The position numbers were made by a program, and so were the translations under genes. The notes under the pieces were generated by a model. That model did no database searches and was not told where the DNA came from. It saw only the letters and a list, made by a program, of their open reading frames with translations. This document shows, piece after piece, positions 20,285 to 32,539 of a stretch of DNA of 64,000 nucleotides. Origin of the DNA: Dromiciops gliroides (Eukaryota > Chordata > Mammalia > Microbiotheria > Microbiotheriidae); assembly GCF_019393635.1 (NCBI RefSeq), contig NC_057861.1, positions 375,892,315 through 375,956,314 of the forward strand, read 5' to 3'. Positions within the stretch are counted from its first letter, which is position 1, and every line of letters starts with the position of its first letter.

Positions 20285-22620
20285 TGACACAGATACTCAA
20301 AAAATCTCCAAACAGCCAGAAAACAACTCCTGGAGCAGCAGAATCCAAAAGAAGACAGCTGAGATTATTTTCCAAAGAAAGACAGCTTGGAAGTTTGGCA
20401 GGAGGGGGAGCTGGGCTGGAAGTGGAGTCCAGTCCCATGATTTTGCCAACACAGACCCAGGCCCAGGAAGGCTGTGCCAGAGAAAATTATCCTTGATCCT
20501 CCAAATCAGCTGCAGTGCTGCTGTCTTCTGGCACTAAGCTCATGGTCCTGTAAGGGCTGAACAGCTAGCTGAGGGGGAGTCTATTGAGGTATATGCAGGA
20601 GCTAAGGGGGATTTGGATGTCCTGCCCCAGCAGGAACCAGAAAGAAAACTTGAGTGGTCTCAACCCAGGTTGGGTAGGGGTGCAGGTTCTTTGGAGCTAC
20701 CAACAGGAGACAAAGTTTTACTGCCTGGTTAATCAGCAAGTTGGGCTAGGTTATATATGAGCCAGAGAAAAGTCCAGGTGAGTGAAGAAACTGTCCCTCA
20801 TGAAATCATAACATCTGAGACACCCTGAAGCTTGGGACAGTAAAACTTGGAAGAAGGACCCCACATTCAGAGTAATTAAAAGTCAAGTAAAAGACTGGCA
20901 AGATGAGCAGGCAGAGGAAAGAAAGCTTCTTTAGTGACAAGGAAGATAGAGTTGCACACTCAGAAGAAAATAGCACTGTCAGGGCCCCTACATCTAAAGC
21001 TTCCAAGAAAAATATGAATTGGTCTCAGGACACAGGGGTGCTCAAAAAGGACTTTGAAGGTTGAGTTAGAGAGGTAGAAAAAAAATTTAATGAGAAATGA
21101 GGGTTATGCAGGAAAGTCAGGAAAAAAATTCAACAGCTTGAAAAGACAAATGGAAAAGGAGATACAAAAGCTCCCTGATGAAAATAATTAACTAAAAGTA
21201 GGACTGAACAAATGGAAGCTAGTAACTTTATGAGAAACCAAGACACAATAAAGGAAATCCAAATGAATAAAAAAATAGAGGGCAATGTGAACCATCTTCA
21301 TGGAAAACCTGATGACCTAGAAAATAGTTCCAGGGGAGATAATTTGAAAATTATTGGTCTATCTGAAAAACATGATCAAGGAAAGAGCTTAGATATCATC
21401 TTCCAAGAAATTATCAGGGAAAATTGCCCTGATATTCTAGAAGCAGAAGGTAACATAGAAATTGACAGAATCCACCAATCACCTCCTGAAAGAGTTCCCA
21501 GAAGGAAAACTCCTAGGAATATCATAGCCAAATTCCAGAGTTCCCATGTCAAGGAGAATTTTTTGCAAGCAGCCAGAAAGACCCAATCCAAATACTATAG
21601 AGCCACAGTAAGGATAGTGCAGGATCTAGCAGCTTCTATATTAAAGAATAAGAGGGCATGGAATATGATCTTCTAATGGGCAAAGGAACTGGGACTACAA
21701 CTTAAAGTTATCTACCCAGTAAATCTGAGAATAATCTTTCAGGGAGAAAATTGGAATTCAATGAAAAATAATACTTTCAGGCATTTGTGATGAAAAGACC
21801 TGAACTGAATAGAAAAATTTTGTCTTATGTAAAATGCAATCTAACTACTGAGAGAGAACTGATGGTATTTGAATACAGTTTGAAACATAATTCTTTTTTG
21901 TTAATTACTTTATAGGAAACAAAACATGTGATGAACTGTATGCTATCAGAAAAACCTGGAAAGATCTACAATGAACTGAAGCAGAGTGAAATGTACTGTA
22001 TACAAAATAACAGCAATAGTGTAAGATGATCTGTTGTGAAAGACTTACTTAATTTCTTTCTTTATTTTTATTAAGTTGATTCCATTTTTATTAAATAATG
22101 CAAATGTTTTTCTTGGCACCATTTAGACAGTGGTTGACATGCTCACACAGAGCTGACAGGGTGAGGGTAGGGAGTCCCAATGAATCCTGCAGATGAGTTG
22201 CATGACAAAGAATGCCAGAAAACAAGGACTGCTCTCAAATGTGAATCCATTTGCTTGCCAGTTGATTTAAATGGTCTTCACCTTCACCAAGGCTTACTTA
22301 ATTTCAACAATGCAATTATCCAATATAACTGAAGGACTTATGAAAATTGCAATCCATCTACAGAGAATGAACTTATGGTATCTGAAAACAGATTGAAGCA
22401 TATTTTTTTGATAGTTCATTAATCTTAAATTGTATTTTTCTGTTTTGTTTCACAACCTGGCTAATGTTTTGCTTGACTACTCATTTATAACTTATATTGA
22501 ATTGCTTGAATTCTTAAGGGGCATAGGGTAGAAGAGAAGTTGAAACACAATATTTTAAAAGATTGATTTCAAAATTGTTTTTTACATGTAATTTGAAAAA
22601 TAAAATTACAAATAAACAAA
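20285..22620 (+). mobile_element. HAL1-like half-L1: 5' UTR, ORF1, 3' UTR, no ORF2
   Basis: After a leader (20285-20960), an L1 ORF1 relic runs from about 20980 to 21830. Its clearest open part is 21212-21676, with LENSSRGDNLKIIGL, PRRKTPRNIIAKFQ (RRM) and NFLQAARKTQ. Directly after ORF1 come the L1 3' UTR landmarks (ctgaaggacttatgaaaatt, gagaatgaacttatggtatc near 22330-22385) and an A-rich end near 22600-22620. No endonuclease or reverse-transcriptase region lies between. That is the layout of HAL1 elements, non-autonomous L1 derivatives known from mammals including marsupials. ORF1 has stops in its N-terminal part, so it is inactive. It is interrupted by a retrocopy at 22057-22292. Confidence 0.6.
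22044..22305 (-). pseudogene. Small retrocopy of an unidentified transcript with 13-bp target duplication
   Basis: CTTACTTAATTTC occurs at 22044-22056 and again at 22293-22305, exactly flanking an insert. Read on the minus strand, the insert ends in AATAAA followed by an A-rich tail at the 22057 side. It begins CCTTGGTGAAGGTGAAGACC at the other end. The duplication and tail show L1-machinery insertion of a (probably 5'-truncated) mRNA into the half-L1. One frame reads LVKVKTI then stop, possibly the end of a coding region, but I cannot name the parent. Confidence 0.7.
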
Positions 22621-22632
22621 CAAAAAAATCAA

Positions 22633-22735
22633 ATTAGGGAGCACAGTGGATAAAACACAGGCCCTGGATTCAGGAGGACCTTTGTTCAATCCTGGGCAAG
22701 TCATTTATCAATCATTGCAACACCAACCCCCACCC
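22633..22735 (+). mobile_element. Decayed tRNA-derived SINE
   Basis: gcacagtggataaaacacag, ggccctggattcaggaggacct, and cctgggcaagtcattta are the standard SINE landmarks with an internal deletion, followed by a short C/A-rich tail. Confidence 0.75.
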
Positions 22736-22737
22736 CC

Positions 22738-24450
22738 AAAATGAGAGAGGTAGAAGAAAAAATGGAAAAATAAAGTGAGAAAAATGATAGTTACACAAGA
22801 AAATTATGAAAAATGAATCAACAGCTTTGAAAAGAAAGTAGATTAAATGACTGAAGAAAACAATTCCTTAAAAAACAAAGTTGGTCAAAGTGGAGGGGAA
22901 AACTGGTCAAATAGCAAAGGAGGTACAAAAGCTTAGTGAAGAAAGCAATATCTTAAAAATTAAGATTGGGCAAATGGAAGCTAATGACTCCATGGGACAC
23001 CAGGAATCAATCAAACCGAATCCAAAGAATGAAAAAATAGAAAAAAAAGTGAAATATTTTATTGGAGAAAAAAAAAACTGACCTGGAAAAGAGATCCGGA
23101 GGAGATAATTTGATAATTATTGGACTACCTGAAAACCATGATCAGAAAAAGAGTTTTGATATGATATTCCAGGAAATTATCAAGGAGAAGAACTGCCTTG
23201 ATATTGTAGAAAAAGAGGATAAAATCATCATTGAAAGAATCTACCAATCATCTCCTGAAAGAGACCCCAAAAGGAAAACTTCAAGGAATATTGGAGCCAA
23301 ACTCGATTTATCAGGTGAAGGAAAAAATACTGCAAGCACCCAGAAGGAAGCAATTTCAATATCATGGAGCAACAGTCAGGATTTCACAGGACCTGGGAGC
23401 TTCAACATTAAAGAATTAGAAGGGTTGAATATGATATTCCGGAAGGCAAAGGAACTTGATTTGCAACCAAGAAGCAACAAAACTCATCAATCTCTTTCAG
23501 GGGAAAAGATGGACATTCAAGGAAATAGGGGACTTTCAAGGTTTTCTGATGAAAATACCAAAAGTGAACAGCACATTTGATCTTCAAATGTAATACTCAA
23601 GGGAAATATAAAAAAGTAAATAGGAAAAAAAGCTATTCAATAAGGTTAAACTGCTTACATCCCTAAATAGGAACATAATACTTATAACATGAGAATTTTA
23701 TTTCTATTTGGGCAGAAAGAAGGAATATACTTAGAGGATATAGGTCTAAATATTCTTTGATCTGATGATATAAAGGAAATTAAGGGTTAATAAAGGAGTA
23801 TATGAAGAGAAGAGGAAATAGGAGGTGGAATGGGGTTAATTACATCATGTAAAGAAGTGTAGAAAACTTATTACAATAGAAAGAAGGGAGGGGTTAGCAT
23901 TGTTTTAACCTTACTTTCATCAGATTTGGTTGAAAGAGGCTATAACATATACACTCATTTGGAAAAAATAAATTTAGCTTACGATTTAGGGAAGTAAAAG
24001 GGTAAAGGGAAAAGGAGAAGGGGCACTGACAAAAGGGAGAGTAGAAGCAGGAGAGGAAAGGTTAAAGAAAAGGGAGAGTCCTGATAAAATGGAAGGCAAA
24101 TTGAGGGAGGCAGGGGTCAGAAGCAAAATGCTGTTGAGGAGGAATAGGCTAGGAGAAGAAAAAATAGTTCAAACAAAGGGGAAAATGTGATGGAGGGAAA
24201 TAGATAGTAGGTATTGATAACTGTGAATGTAAATGGGATGAAACCTCCCATAAAACAGAAGTGAATAGCATAATGGTATAAATACCAGAATCCTACAATA
24301 TGTTGTTTACAAGAAATATATATGAAGCAAAGAGATATACAAAGAGTAAATGTAAAAGTTTAGAGCAACTGATGAACTTATTCTTGTTTCATTTTAACCT
24401 GTTTTTTCTTTTGTAACATGGCTAATATATATTAAAAATAAAAAAGTTTT
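22738..24450 (+). mobile_element. L1 with ORF1, spacer and only the first part of ORF2
   Basis: ORF1 text runs from about 22740 to 23580 in at least three frames (MVKVEGKTGQIAKEVQ; then DLEKRSGGDNLIIIGL, KKSFDMIFQEIIKE, RDPKRKTSRNI). A purine-rich spacer follows (23580-24210). The start of ORF2, the endonuclease N-terminus (VNVNGMKPPIKQ and CLQEIYM-like), lies at about 24225-24350. After that the sequence jumps to a 3'-end-like A-rich tail near 24440. It is an inactive, internally deleted copy. Confidence 0.7.
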
Positions 24451-25117
24451 TGAATGCCTTTCCATGTAGAATTGATAATAACTTGCTTGCCTTCTCATGT
24501 GTGGGTGAGTTAGAGAGAATCAAATTTGAAACTCAAAATGTTAACATGCTAGTTTTTTACATAAGAATGGGAAAAAGATAATGAATTAAATAATATAGAC
24601 ATACATATTAAAATTAACCCAAGAGCCTTTCCAATGTCAGAATTGTATGCTATAAACTACTATACAGGTTGTCTCTGACTCTTTTGAAATCTTTCTCAAA
24701 ATGTATTGTATATGTCACAATATTATTCTCTCCTCTATCACAAACTCAAAGATAGTGACCACTTTCCCCAAATAGTATAATCTTTTCCACTTCAACAGCT
24801 AATTTCTCTTTGTTAGTGAGATTCATGTGATTTATAGACTTTTTCCTTATCTATTCCCTTACATTTTGAATAATGGATATTTTATAACAGTAAATCAAGA
24901 CTATACTGGCCACTCTTCTCTACATAGAGAGTTCCAAAAAATATCTAGTTGATGTTCTCCATAACTGATCTATCATTCCTCTCTTCCATACACATTATTT
25001 CTTTAGTGCCTCATGTATTTCTTCTTCCCATTGACTTTCATCTGAATTTTGTACACCATAACTCACTATGTTCATGGTTCAATTACATGAGAATTTTTTT
25101 TGTTCATAAGTGTTTTG

Positions 25118-25168
<51 letters not shown>

Positions 25169-27400
25169 CCCCCCTCTCTCTTTCTACTTCTCTCTATATA
25201 CACATACACATGACCACACACACATATGTATGTATGTATATGCAACTTAGGCATATGCAAACTAGAGCCCTCATACACATTATGGATTTTTTTTCAAATC
25301 CAATATAATTTATATGTTATTTTTTTTGGTGTTTCTTGAATAAGAATTAGGGTCATTCAATTTTTTTTTTATCTTTCAGTCATATTTATGAGATAAAATT
25401 CCCTTCCTTTTATTAGGATCTATTGCCCTTCTTGTTTGTTGCCTATACTCTGAGGTGTGTAAATTTGTCTACTATAAATTTGTTATTGAAATGCAACAAA
25501 ATGCTTGCCACAGTAGGTAAATCATTTTACTTCTCCATAATTCATTCCCTATCCTAATTCCCAACAGCAACTTTTCCATAACTTTCTTTCTCCTTACAAA
25601 CCACTCATACTTCTTCCCTCACCATCTTTACATATGATCTTGGCTCATATTTAGCTAAGAAAATCATGGAAATTAGCCAAAAAAAAAATCTTTGTACTGC
25701 TCATCTCAAAATTTCTTCTCATTATCCACACTTTTTCTTCCTTTATTTAAGTGACTAATAAAAAAATGGAATCTTTATCCTTGCCTTCAGAGACAGTAAA
25801 GAAGACATTAATCAGTTAAATTTTAATGACAAAGAAGGCACACATTTATTCAAACAAACTGTATGTAATTCCATCATGAAATTGACAACAACACTGTTTC
25901 AAGGATAATTGTTCATCCTAACAAAATACTTACTGGTTTCTAGCAATCTATTAATTCACTAAGTGGTTCCCTAGATTTTGGAAGGAATTGAATGTGCCTC
26001 CCTAAGTAACGACTCTACTACCAGGGAATAATGTAAGCAGAGGGAAGTATCAGTATTATTATGTAAATACATAATATTATTTTCTACCAGCTTGTGTTTA
26101 TACTTTGAATGAACCTAATATTTTTTTTAAAAAATATGTCCTATTCACTCCTGGAAATGACTCTGTAATTATGTTTTTAACAAGGTTCTTACAAATTTAA
26201 TAATGAAAAAATGATTATTCATTACAATTACATCTCATTTTTCTTACATTCTTTAAATAAACAACATGTTGATAATGGAACTTTAATTAGGATGTCTTGC
26301 TCATTTAACAACATGCATATTAGTTTTAATAATAAAATATGACAATTTCAGTCCATTGAATTTTTATAATTTTTATTATAACATGTTGATGAAGAAAATA
26401 TTCCATTGGAGGATGTCATTTTAATACTATTATTTTATTTTCAAGGTGATTCAGAGTGCTAATTCTCTCATCATTTAAAAATTTTATATTTAGAATGAAT
26501 GCTTTCCAATGACATTTAATCTCCTAATTTGCCAGTGTGTTAGGTGATGATGATGAAGAATGAGGAAAAATAAGAGACTTCACAAAGTGAAAAATTATGC
26601 TGTATTTCATATTAACTATGGAAATTATGTATTAGATGAAATGCAAAACTAATACAAATTTTTTATCCATAACCCATTATTACATTAAAGTACTGATACT
26701 GATTTGTTCATAGGTGTTTTGCCTCTCTCTCTCTCTCTGTCCCTGGTAAATGTTAAATTAATTAATAGTGAGAGAATTGCAAGAAAGAGATTTTGTTACA
26801 AGATTGAAGAAGAATAGAGAATGCACTTATAAGTTTTATAAGACACATGGACTCCACTTTATATTATGTTTTAGTTTTGATCCTTCAACCTAAAAATTTA
26901 CTGACTAAAATTTTCCTGTTCCTACTCTGAAGTTTACTGATATACCATCATTATTTGACATTTTTACTGAATGGAATTAACTGAAAAATCAAAATGAACA
27001 AAGAAAAAGCAAAGCAAAGCAAAGCAGATCAAAGCAAACAATTGAAAATTTAAATTCTGCTTGATGGTAGATCTTCATACCCCACACACACTGAGTAATT
27101 GTAGTACAAATTAAAAAATGGCCAGTGTTATCCTATAGCACAAATAAACAGCTGGTTTTAATTATTGAGTTTTGATCTTCCAAAGAAGTTCTCTTTCATT
27201 GCACACTATTGATTATAACTTGTGTTGTTGAATTGTTGTGTAACATAGGTTTGGTATGATCCCATCCACAAAGGGGGAATGGTCAAGAGATATAAAGTCA
27301 AATGTGGCACCTGAATGTTCCTTCTCACTCTAAGGGCTCACTTACACTCAATCTGAACTTGCACTGGTTTGTCTGGAGAATTATTTTAAGTGATGTTGAC
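24451..27400. other. Unassigned AT-rich sequence with CT repeats
   Basis: Contains the pure CT run at 25119-25163, a shorter one at 26722-26738, and a GCAAA tandem at about 27005-27030. From 25990 to 26700 the sequence is complex, AT-rich, non-repetitive and free of known repeat landmarks, so it could hold a conserved non-coding element. I see no gene. Confidence 0.45.
25119..25163. repeat. (CT)n microsatellite
   Basis: About 22 uninterrupted CT units followed by T- and C-rich sequence. Confidence 0.95.
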
Positions 27401-27790
27401 AGACATAACCATCATCTCTTGACTCCAATTCACAACGCTTAGGGTACTATTGCAATAATTTCTGATGAAGGAAAAGAAACAGCAAAGTCTCCAAGCCATA
27501 GAACACAGGTTTATGGAAAGAGGGCCTATCCCACAATAAAGCCAAGGGTCGGACCTGAAAGACCTTGAGCTAAGGACTCAACAGGGGTTTTATACCCCAA
27601 CAGAGCTTAAATGCTCATATACCATATTAATTGTTAGAAGAATATAATTTTAAGTCATCTTCTTAGAAAATATGGAAACTGCTTATGGAACAAATATCAG
27701 AATTTTCCAATACTCTTATCAGTCTTCTTGTGACAACAGGGTTATAATTTTGCTGCATGACCCCCTTTTAGTCAAGCATATAATTCATGA
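27400..27790 (-). repeat. Possible solo LTR, minus orientation
   Basis: On the minus strand a TATA box in ggtataaaacccctgttgag (near 27580) is followed, at the spacing expected of U3/R, by gctttattgtggg (reverse of cccacaataaag near 27535), which may hold the end-processing area. The upstream part begins tgcttgactaaaagggggtc. It has no second LTR and I saw no clear target duplication. It is a broken fossil and the family is not identified. Confidence 0.35.
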
Positions 27791-28159
27791 TTTCTAAAAT
27801 ATATTATTGCTGACTATAGTATCCTCTGATATTACTTAATGCTTTACATTAGAAAGTATCATCTGAACTTATTAATTAGAAATAAAATAAACTGAACATA
27901 TTAATACAATTAAAATAAGATATCTAATTATAATAAATAACAAATTTCAGTTCACATGCTAATTTTTATCATAATTACATCACATAACTATATTAAATCT
28001 CATAATTAAGGGGTGTGGTAAATCTCACTCACAGTACATACAAATTGCTTTCAGTGGTTTAATAATACTCACTGACACAAAATCCAATCTTATTAATATC
28101 AATATTATGCTGGGAATTCTCTATGGGTCTGACATACAGAATTTTTAAATAAAATTATG

Positions 28160-28680
28160 TTTAAAACAGAAAATTATATGGCAGCTCTTTTGTGATGGCT
28201 AAGAATTATAAATCAAAGGGATGCCCATCAATTGGAAAATGGCTGAACAAACTGTAGTTTATGATAGTGAGGGAATATTATTGTGCTACGAAAAATGACA
28301 GGAAGGATGATTTCAGAAAAACCTGGGGAGATTTCATGAACTAATGTATAGTGAAATGAACAGAACCAGGAGAATGTTGTACACAGTGACAGAAATATTG
28401 TTTGATGAAGAACTGTGAATGACAACTATTCTCAGCAATACAATGATCCAAGACAATCCTAAAGGACTAAGGATGAGACATCCTATCTGTCTCCAGAGGA
28501 AAAAAATTATATTGATGAATACAGACTGAAGCATCCTATTTTTCACTTTCTTTCATTTTTATCTTTTCTTTGAGTCTTCTTATAAAAAATGAATAATATG
28601 GAAATGTTTGCTCAATTGTACATGAATCACCTATATCTGATTGCTTACCATCTCAGGGTCCTATGGTAGAACTTTGTGAT
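28160..28680 (+). mobile_element. L1 ORF2 3' end and 3' UTR
   Basis: gggatgcccatcaattggaa, aatggctgaacaaactgtag, gggaatattattgtgctacg, agtgaaatgaacagaaccag and acaatgatccaagacaatcc are the standard end of marsupial L1, here in plus orientation. The piece is 5'-truncated. Confidence 0.8.
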
Positions 28681-28804
28681 CTACTAAGGGTGGAAAGCAT
28701 TGTAAATGTCATAGTCCATTTTTATGTTATTAAAGCTCAAAGTGTTTGAAACCATTTTAGATATTTTATATTTTCCCTGATAAATTACTTGTAAGCCTAG
28801 TGCT

Positions 28805-28960
28805 CTTAAAAGATAGGAAAAAAAGAGAAGGAAGAGAGAGAAGGAGGGAGGGAAAAAGAAGGAGGGAAACAGAGAGGGAAGGAAGGAGAAAGGGTGAGAA
28901 TGAAAAGGGAAGGGAATGGGAAGAGAAAGAAAGTGAAGGAAAGGGAAGAGACAGAAGAAA
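28805..28960. repeat. Purine (GA-rich) simple repeat
   Basis: About 150 bases of almost only A and G on the plus strand. The open frames on both strands here are low-complexity artefacts. Confidence 0.9.
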
Positions 28961-29149
28961 GTCACTTAGAGACATTAAAAACAATGGAGGTTACCTCACT
29001 CAACAGAAATTGTAGAAATAGGTTAAGATTTCTGGTTATGTACATATTATGACTAGAAATCACATATTTCTACTTCTATTAAAATAACTTGCCATTAACG
29101 ACAGGGCAAAAAACATTTGCAGTATGGCCTGGAGAACAAGGTAAAAAGT

Positions 29150-29800
29150 TAATGAGTTAATGAATTTCTGAGCAGAAAAGTGCTACATTTCTAAGGAAAT
29201 CGAATAGAAGTAATCATCAGGCCAATATAGCACTCTGTTGATTTAAGTGTAGTACCTAAAATAAATTGAAGTCCAATTTTTAAGGCACCACCGTGCTAAT
29301 ATTTGGACAATTCTTGATTTATAGATTTCATGGAAATTGGACAAATGTTCCTTGTTTTCTTTGATATGTTGAAATTGCTTTCTCAGAATGAAATAAAAAT
29401 AAGATTAGAACAGGCCCATAGTTTATCAAAATTCTCCATCCTTTCCAGGACGCATGCTAAATCATTAGTTAGAAATAGCAGCCCTTGATTTCTAGATAAC
29501 TTCCATGAAAGTCTTGCACAGCTTGATGAAACATTTTAGATGATGTGAAAATCAGTGACATGCTTCTCTTAAGCTGATCAGAGCCCTTAATCTGCAATGA
29601 GTGCAATGCATGTAAGGCAGCTTGTTATTGAATCAGACCATAACTAAGTGAACAGTTTTCAATTTCTCATGAATTGAACCAGAAAATTAAAAAAATATAT
29701 ATTCAAGTTTTAACAGTAACTTTCCAAGAATATTTGTTGTATCTCTCTTCTTCTCTAGGCAGAATCAATTCAATGAGTCTTTGTGTCCATATCATTCTTT
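29150..29800. other. Unique non-coding sequence, candidate conserved element
   Basis: Complex, non-repetitive sequence with no frame and no repeat landmarks. It contains several homeobox/forkhead-like AT cores (for example taattaaca-type and aaattagaa-type) among more mixed-composition text. This is only an impression, since conservation cannot be judged from one sequence. Confidence 0.25.
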
Positions 29801-29804
29801 TTTA

Positions 29805-30003
29805 AGGAAGCAGCATGGTAGAATGGAAAGAGCACAAATTTTAGAGACAGATAGCCAAGGTTATAATATTTTATTGGTGCTTAGGCCATTATCCTTGCCT
29901 TTATGTCATTTATTATTATCTGGACCTTCTCAACTGTAAAAGTGAAGGGTGTAGGGCTAGAAGTCAAGGTTCCTTTCAACACAAAGTCTAGTATCCTAGG
30001 ATT
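29805..30003 (+). mobile_element. MIR SINE
   Basis: agcagcatggtagaatggaa, gagcacaaattttagagaca, atccttgcctttatgtc and tctcaactgtaaaagtgaag follow the tRNA head and CORE order of MIR. Old and decayed. Confidence 0.65.
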
Positions 30004-30544
30004 TCATATATGTAAGGGGGGAGATATCAGATAAAATCGGGAGATATTATGTGTTTGTGTTCAATCATAATTTGTCTGGGGAAACAAAATTTATATTAAT
30101 GAAATGAGTAAATAGCATGATCAGGAAGTATAAGTTTCTGTACCAAAATAGATGCTGACCAAGCTCTAAGCACTCCACAGTGTCTCTTCAGCTGTCTTCA
30201 TGGCCATTGGAACAAATTTGTTCCTTAAACAAAGTGTCTTTTGGTAGTTTGATATGCTTTGTTGCATATATGGCCACAAAAACTTCAATCTATTTCCCTC
30301 AATCATGGCTAGAAAACTTTTCATTTTAGAAGACCCCTTCAGCCCTTAAATAATACCTGAGTAGTATCCCCAGCCCCTGAAGGTACTACTCTTATTGGAT
30401 GTTTCCTGCCAGAACTTCCATTTTTTCCATTTAAAAAGGACACCAGGAAAGCCATCTCTTCATTTTTCACCAGGCTACATTCTGGACTATTTTATCATAC
30501 TCTGCAACCATTGTGGGTATTTCTTCACCATTACCTTTATTGTT

Positions 30545-30672
30545 TTATTTTAGGCATTATCTTCTTCCATTAGAATATAAGCTTCCCAAGGGCAGGGACA
30601 GTATTTATTTTGCTTTATTAGTATACCCAACATTTAGCAGAGTTCCTGATATATAATAAATGCTTGTTGACT
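30545..30672 (+). mobile_element. L2 3' end
   Basis: attagaatataagcttccc, aagggcagggacagtattta, caacatttagcagagttcct and aataaatgcttgttgactga match the L2 3' terminus. Confidence 0.7.
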
Positions 30673-31617
30673 GACTGGCTTGTTCATTTTTTTTTTCATT
30701 TACTATAAAATAGTGCCTCTTAAGAAAGAGACTAGGAACTCAAAACTTAATTGCACAATAGTATCACAAATTCAGCCTCTGCCCTTCACTTGAGAAACAT
30801 TTCTTTTCATTTTCTTTTCTTCCTCACTACTCCTCTGTGACCTCTTGTTCAAATTAGAATTCAATACATTATCCCTCTTTGTTACAACTGAACTTCACTT
30901 GTTCTCTTCTTTTATCAGCCCCAGTTAGCCGTCCACATAGTAAGTAAAGATTTATAGAACTATCTCTTTGCCCCGGGAATAATTACCCATATTTGGCTCA
31001 ATGGACCATGCAGAGTCTGAGGGTACAGACTACAGGCTACATAAAAATATATCCAATGACCCTGAAGAAAAGACAACCCACCAAAATATTCCAGCATGGG
31101 GTCTCAGATGCACCTGATGAAAGGAGCAAATTGGTGTTCCTTACACATTAGTCTAACAATCATTCCCTTAAGTTGAAATTTCCTCATAGATGATCAGACT
31201 TCCACTCTAACATACTTCTTCATCAGAGAATTCCTAAGCTCAATAATTTTAAAGTGTTCCCTTTTGAATACCATTTAGACAAAAATCAATTAATCAAAGA
31301 AAAGGCTTTATTCAGTATCTACCTTGGTCTAGGAAATCTGGCAGCTGATAAGTATATTAATATTAAAATTAATCAGTCCCTACTTTCAACAAGCTCAAAA
31401 CAGTAGAAAAATACATGATATAATTAAATATACAATATGGACAGAGAATTTTTTTCAGGGAAAAAACTGGAGGGATCAGGAAAGTGATGATGTACTAGTT
31501 GTTATTTTAGTTGAGGTTTGAGGAAAGCTATGGATTCTAAGAATTGTAAATGATGCAGAAATGAATTATAGGTGTGGAGAACAGCCTATGTAAAGAAAGG
31601 CACAGAGATCAGATATT
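30673..31617. other. Unassigned sequence
   Basis: No coding region or named repeat recognised. It may contain decayed LTR or DNA-transposon remains near 30880-31260 that I cannot classify. Confidence 0.35.
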
Positions 31618-31845
31618 AAAAGTCATTTGAGGGGGGGCAGCTAGGTGGCGCAGTGGATAGAGCACCGGCCCTGGAGTCAGGAGGACCTGAGTTCAAATCC
31701 GGCCTCAGACACTTAACACTTACTAGCTGTGTGACCCTGGGCAAGTCACTTAACCCCAATTGCCTCACTAAAAAAAAAACAAAAAAACAAAAAAACAAAA
31801 AAACAAAAAAACAAAAAACAAACAAACAAAAAAAGTCATTTGAGG
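31618..31845 (+). mobile_element. Young tRNA-derived SINE with 15-bp target duplication
   Basis: AAAAGTCATTTGAGG is repeated exactly at 31618-31632 and 31831-31845. The body, gggcagctaggtggcgcagt through cttaaccccaattgcctcac, is close to the family consensus. It ends in an (A)nC-type tail of about 60 bases. The exact duplication and regular tail indicate a comparatively recent, L1-driven insertion. Confidence 0.95.
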
Positions 31846-32194
31846 AGCTATAAAGATTCAAGTTCATATGGACTATAGGGTCCATGAAATAAAATTAGGT
31901 GAAATATATCTTGAAATGTGGGTTGGATCCAAGTTGAGAAAACTTTAAATACGAAAGAATTTATATTTTATCCTAGGGGTAATAGGCAGCCACTGGAACT
32001 TACTAAGGAAGGGCTATTATTGTTCGTCAAACTTCTGTTTTGGAATTTCATTTTTGGGCCTCTGGATAGTGAAGAGGATTGAAACAGGTGACATTACATT
32101 TCACCTAGTCAAGTTTGTTCTATCTGGCTTTCATGGCCTTCAATGATCCATCCCTCCTTTACCCATTCACATTTTTCTTCTTCTACTCCTTAAT

Positions 32195-32400
32195 TTAAGA
32201 GAAAGTACTAGAGAGTGAAAAGTGTGCTTAACTTTTAGTCATAGAACTCCCATTTATATGCTGGCACTGCTACTCAGGGTCTCCTGTGAATTTGTAAAAG
32301 TTAAGTAGCATAGCTAAGTCTTAATTTCTTCACTTTTAAGGTTTAAAGGTTAGAAAAGATGGCCTTGAAGTTTTCTTCCAACACTAAATATATGAAATAG
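32195..32400 (+). mobile_element. MIR-like SINE relic
   Basis: gagagtgaaaagtgtgctta, agtcatagaactcc, and taagtcttaatttcttcact with gatggccttgaagttttctt follow the MIR order. Strongly decayed. Confidence 0.5.
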
Positions 32401-32539
32401 GAACTTTCTAGTCCTATCAGACTAGTAATATCACGATACTATGGAAATGCCATCAAAATTTCCAATTATCTTTTGAAAATAATTTTCCCTGGACAAGTTT
32501 TTATTTTCCTCTTAAATATATTCCCCTTATTTTGATAAA

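Noticed and set aside
28684-29015. Open frames on both strands
   Set aside because: Created by a GA/TC-rich simple repeat.
31633-31830. tRNA gene-like A and B boxes (also in the other tRNA-derived SINE copies)
   Set aside because: Part of tRNA-derived SINEs with A-rich tails. No cloverleaf-complete tRNA gene is present.
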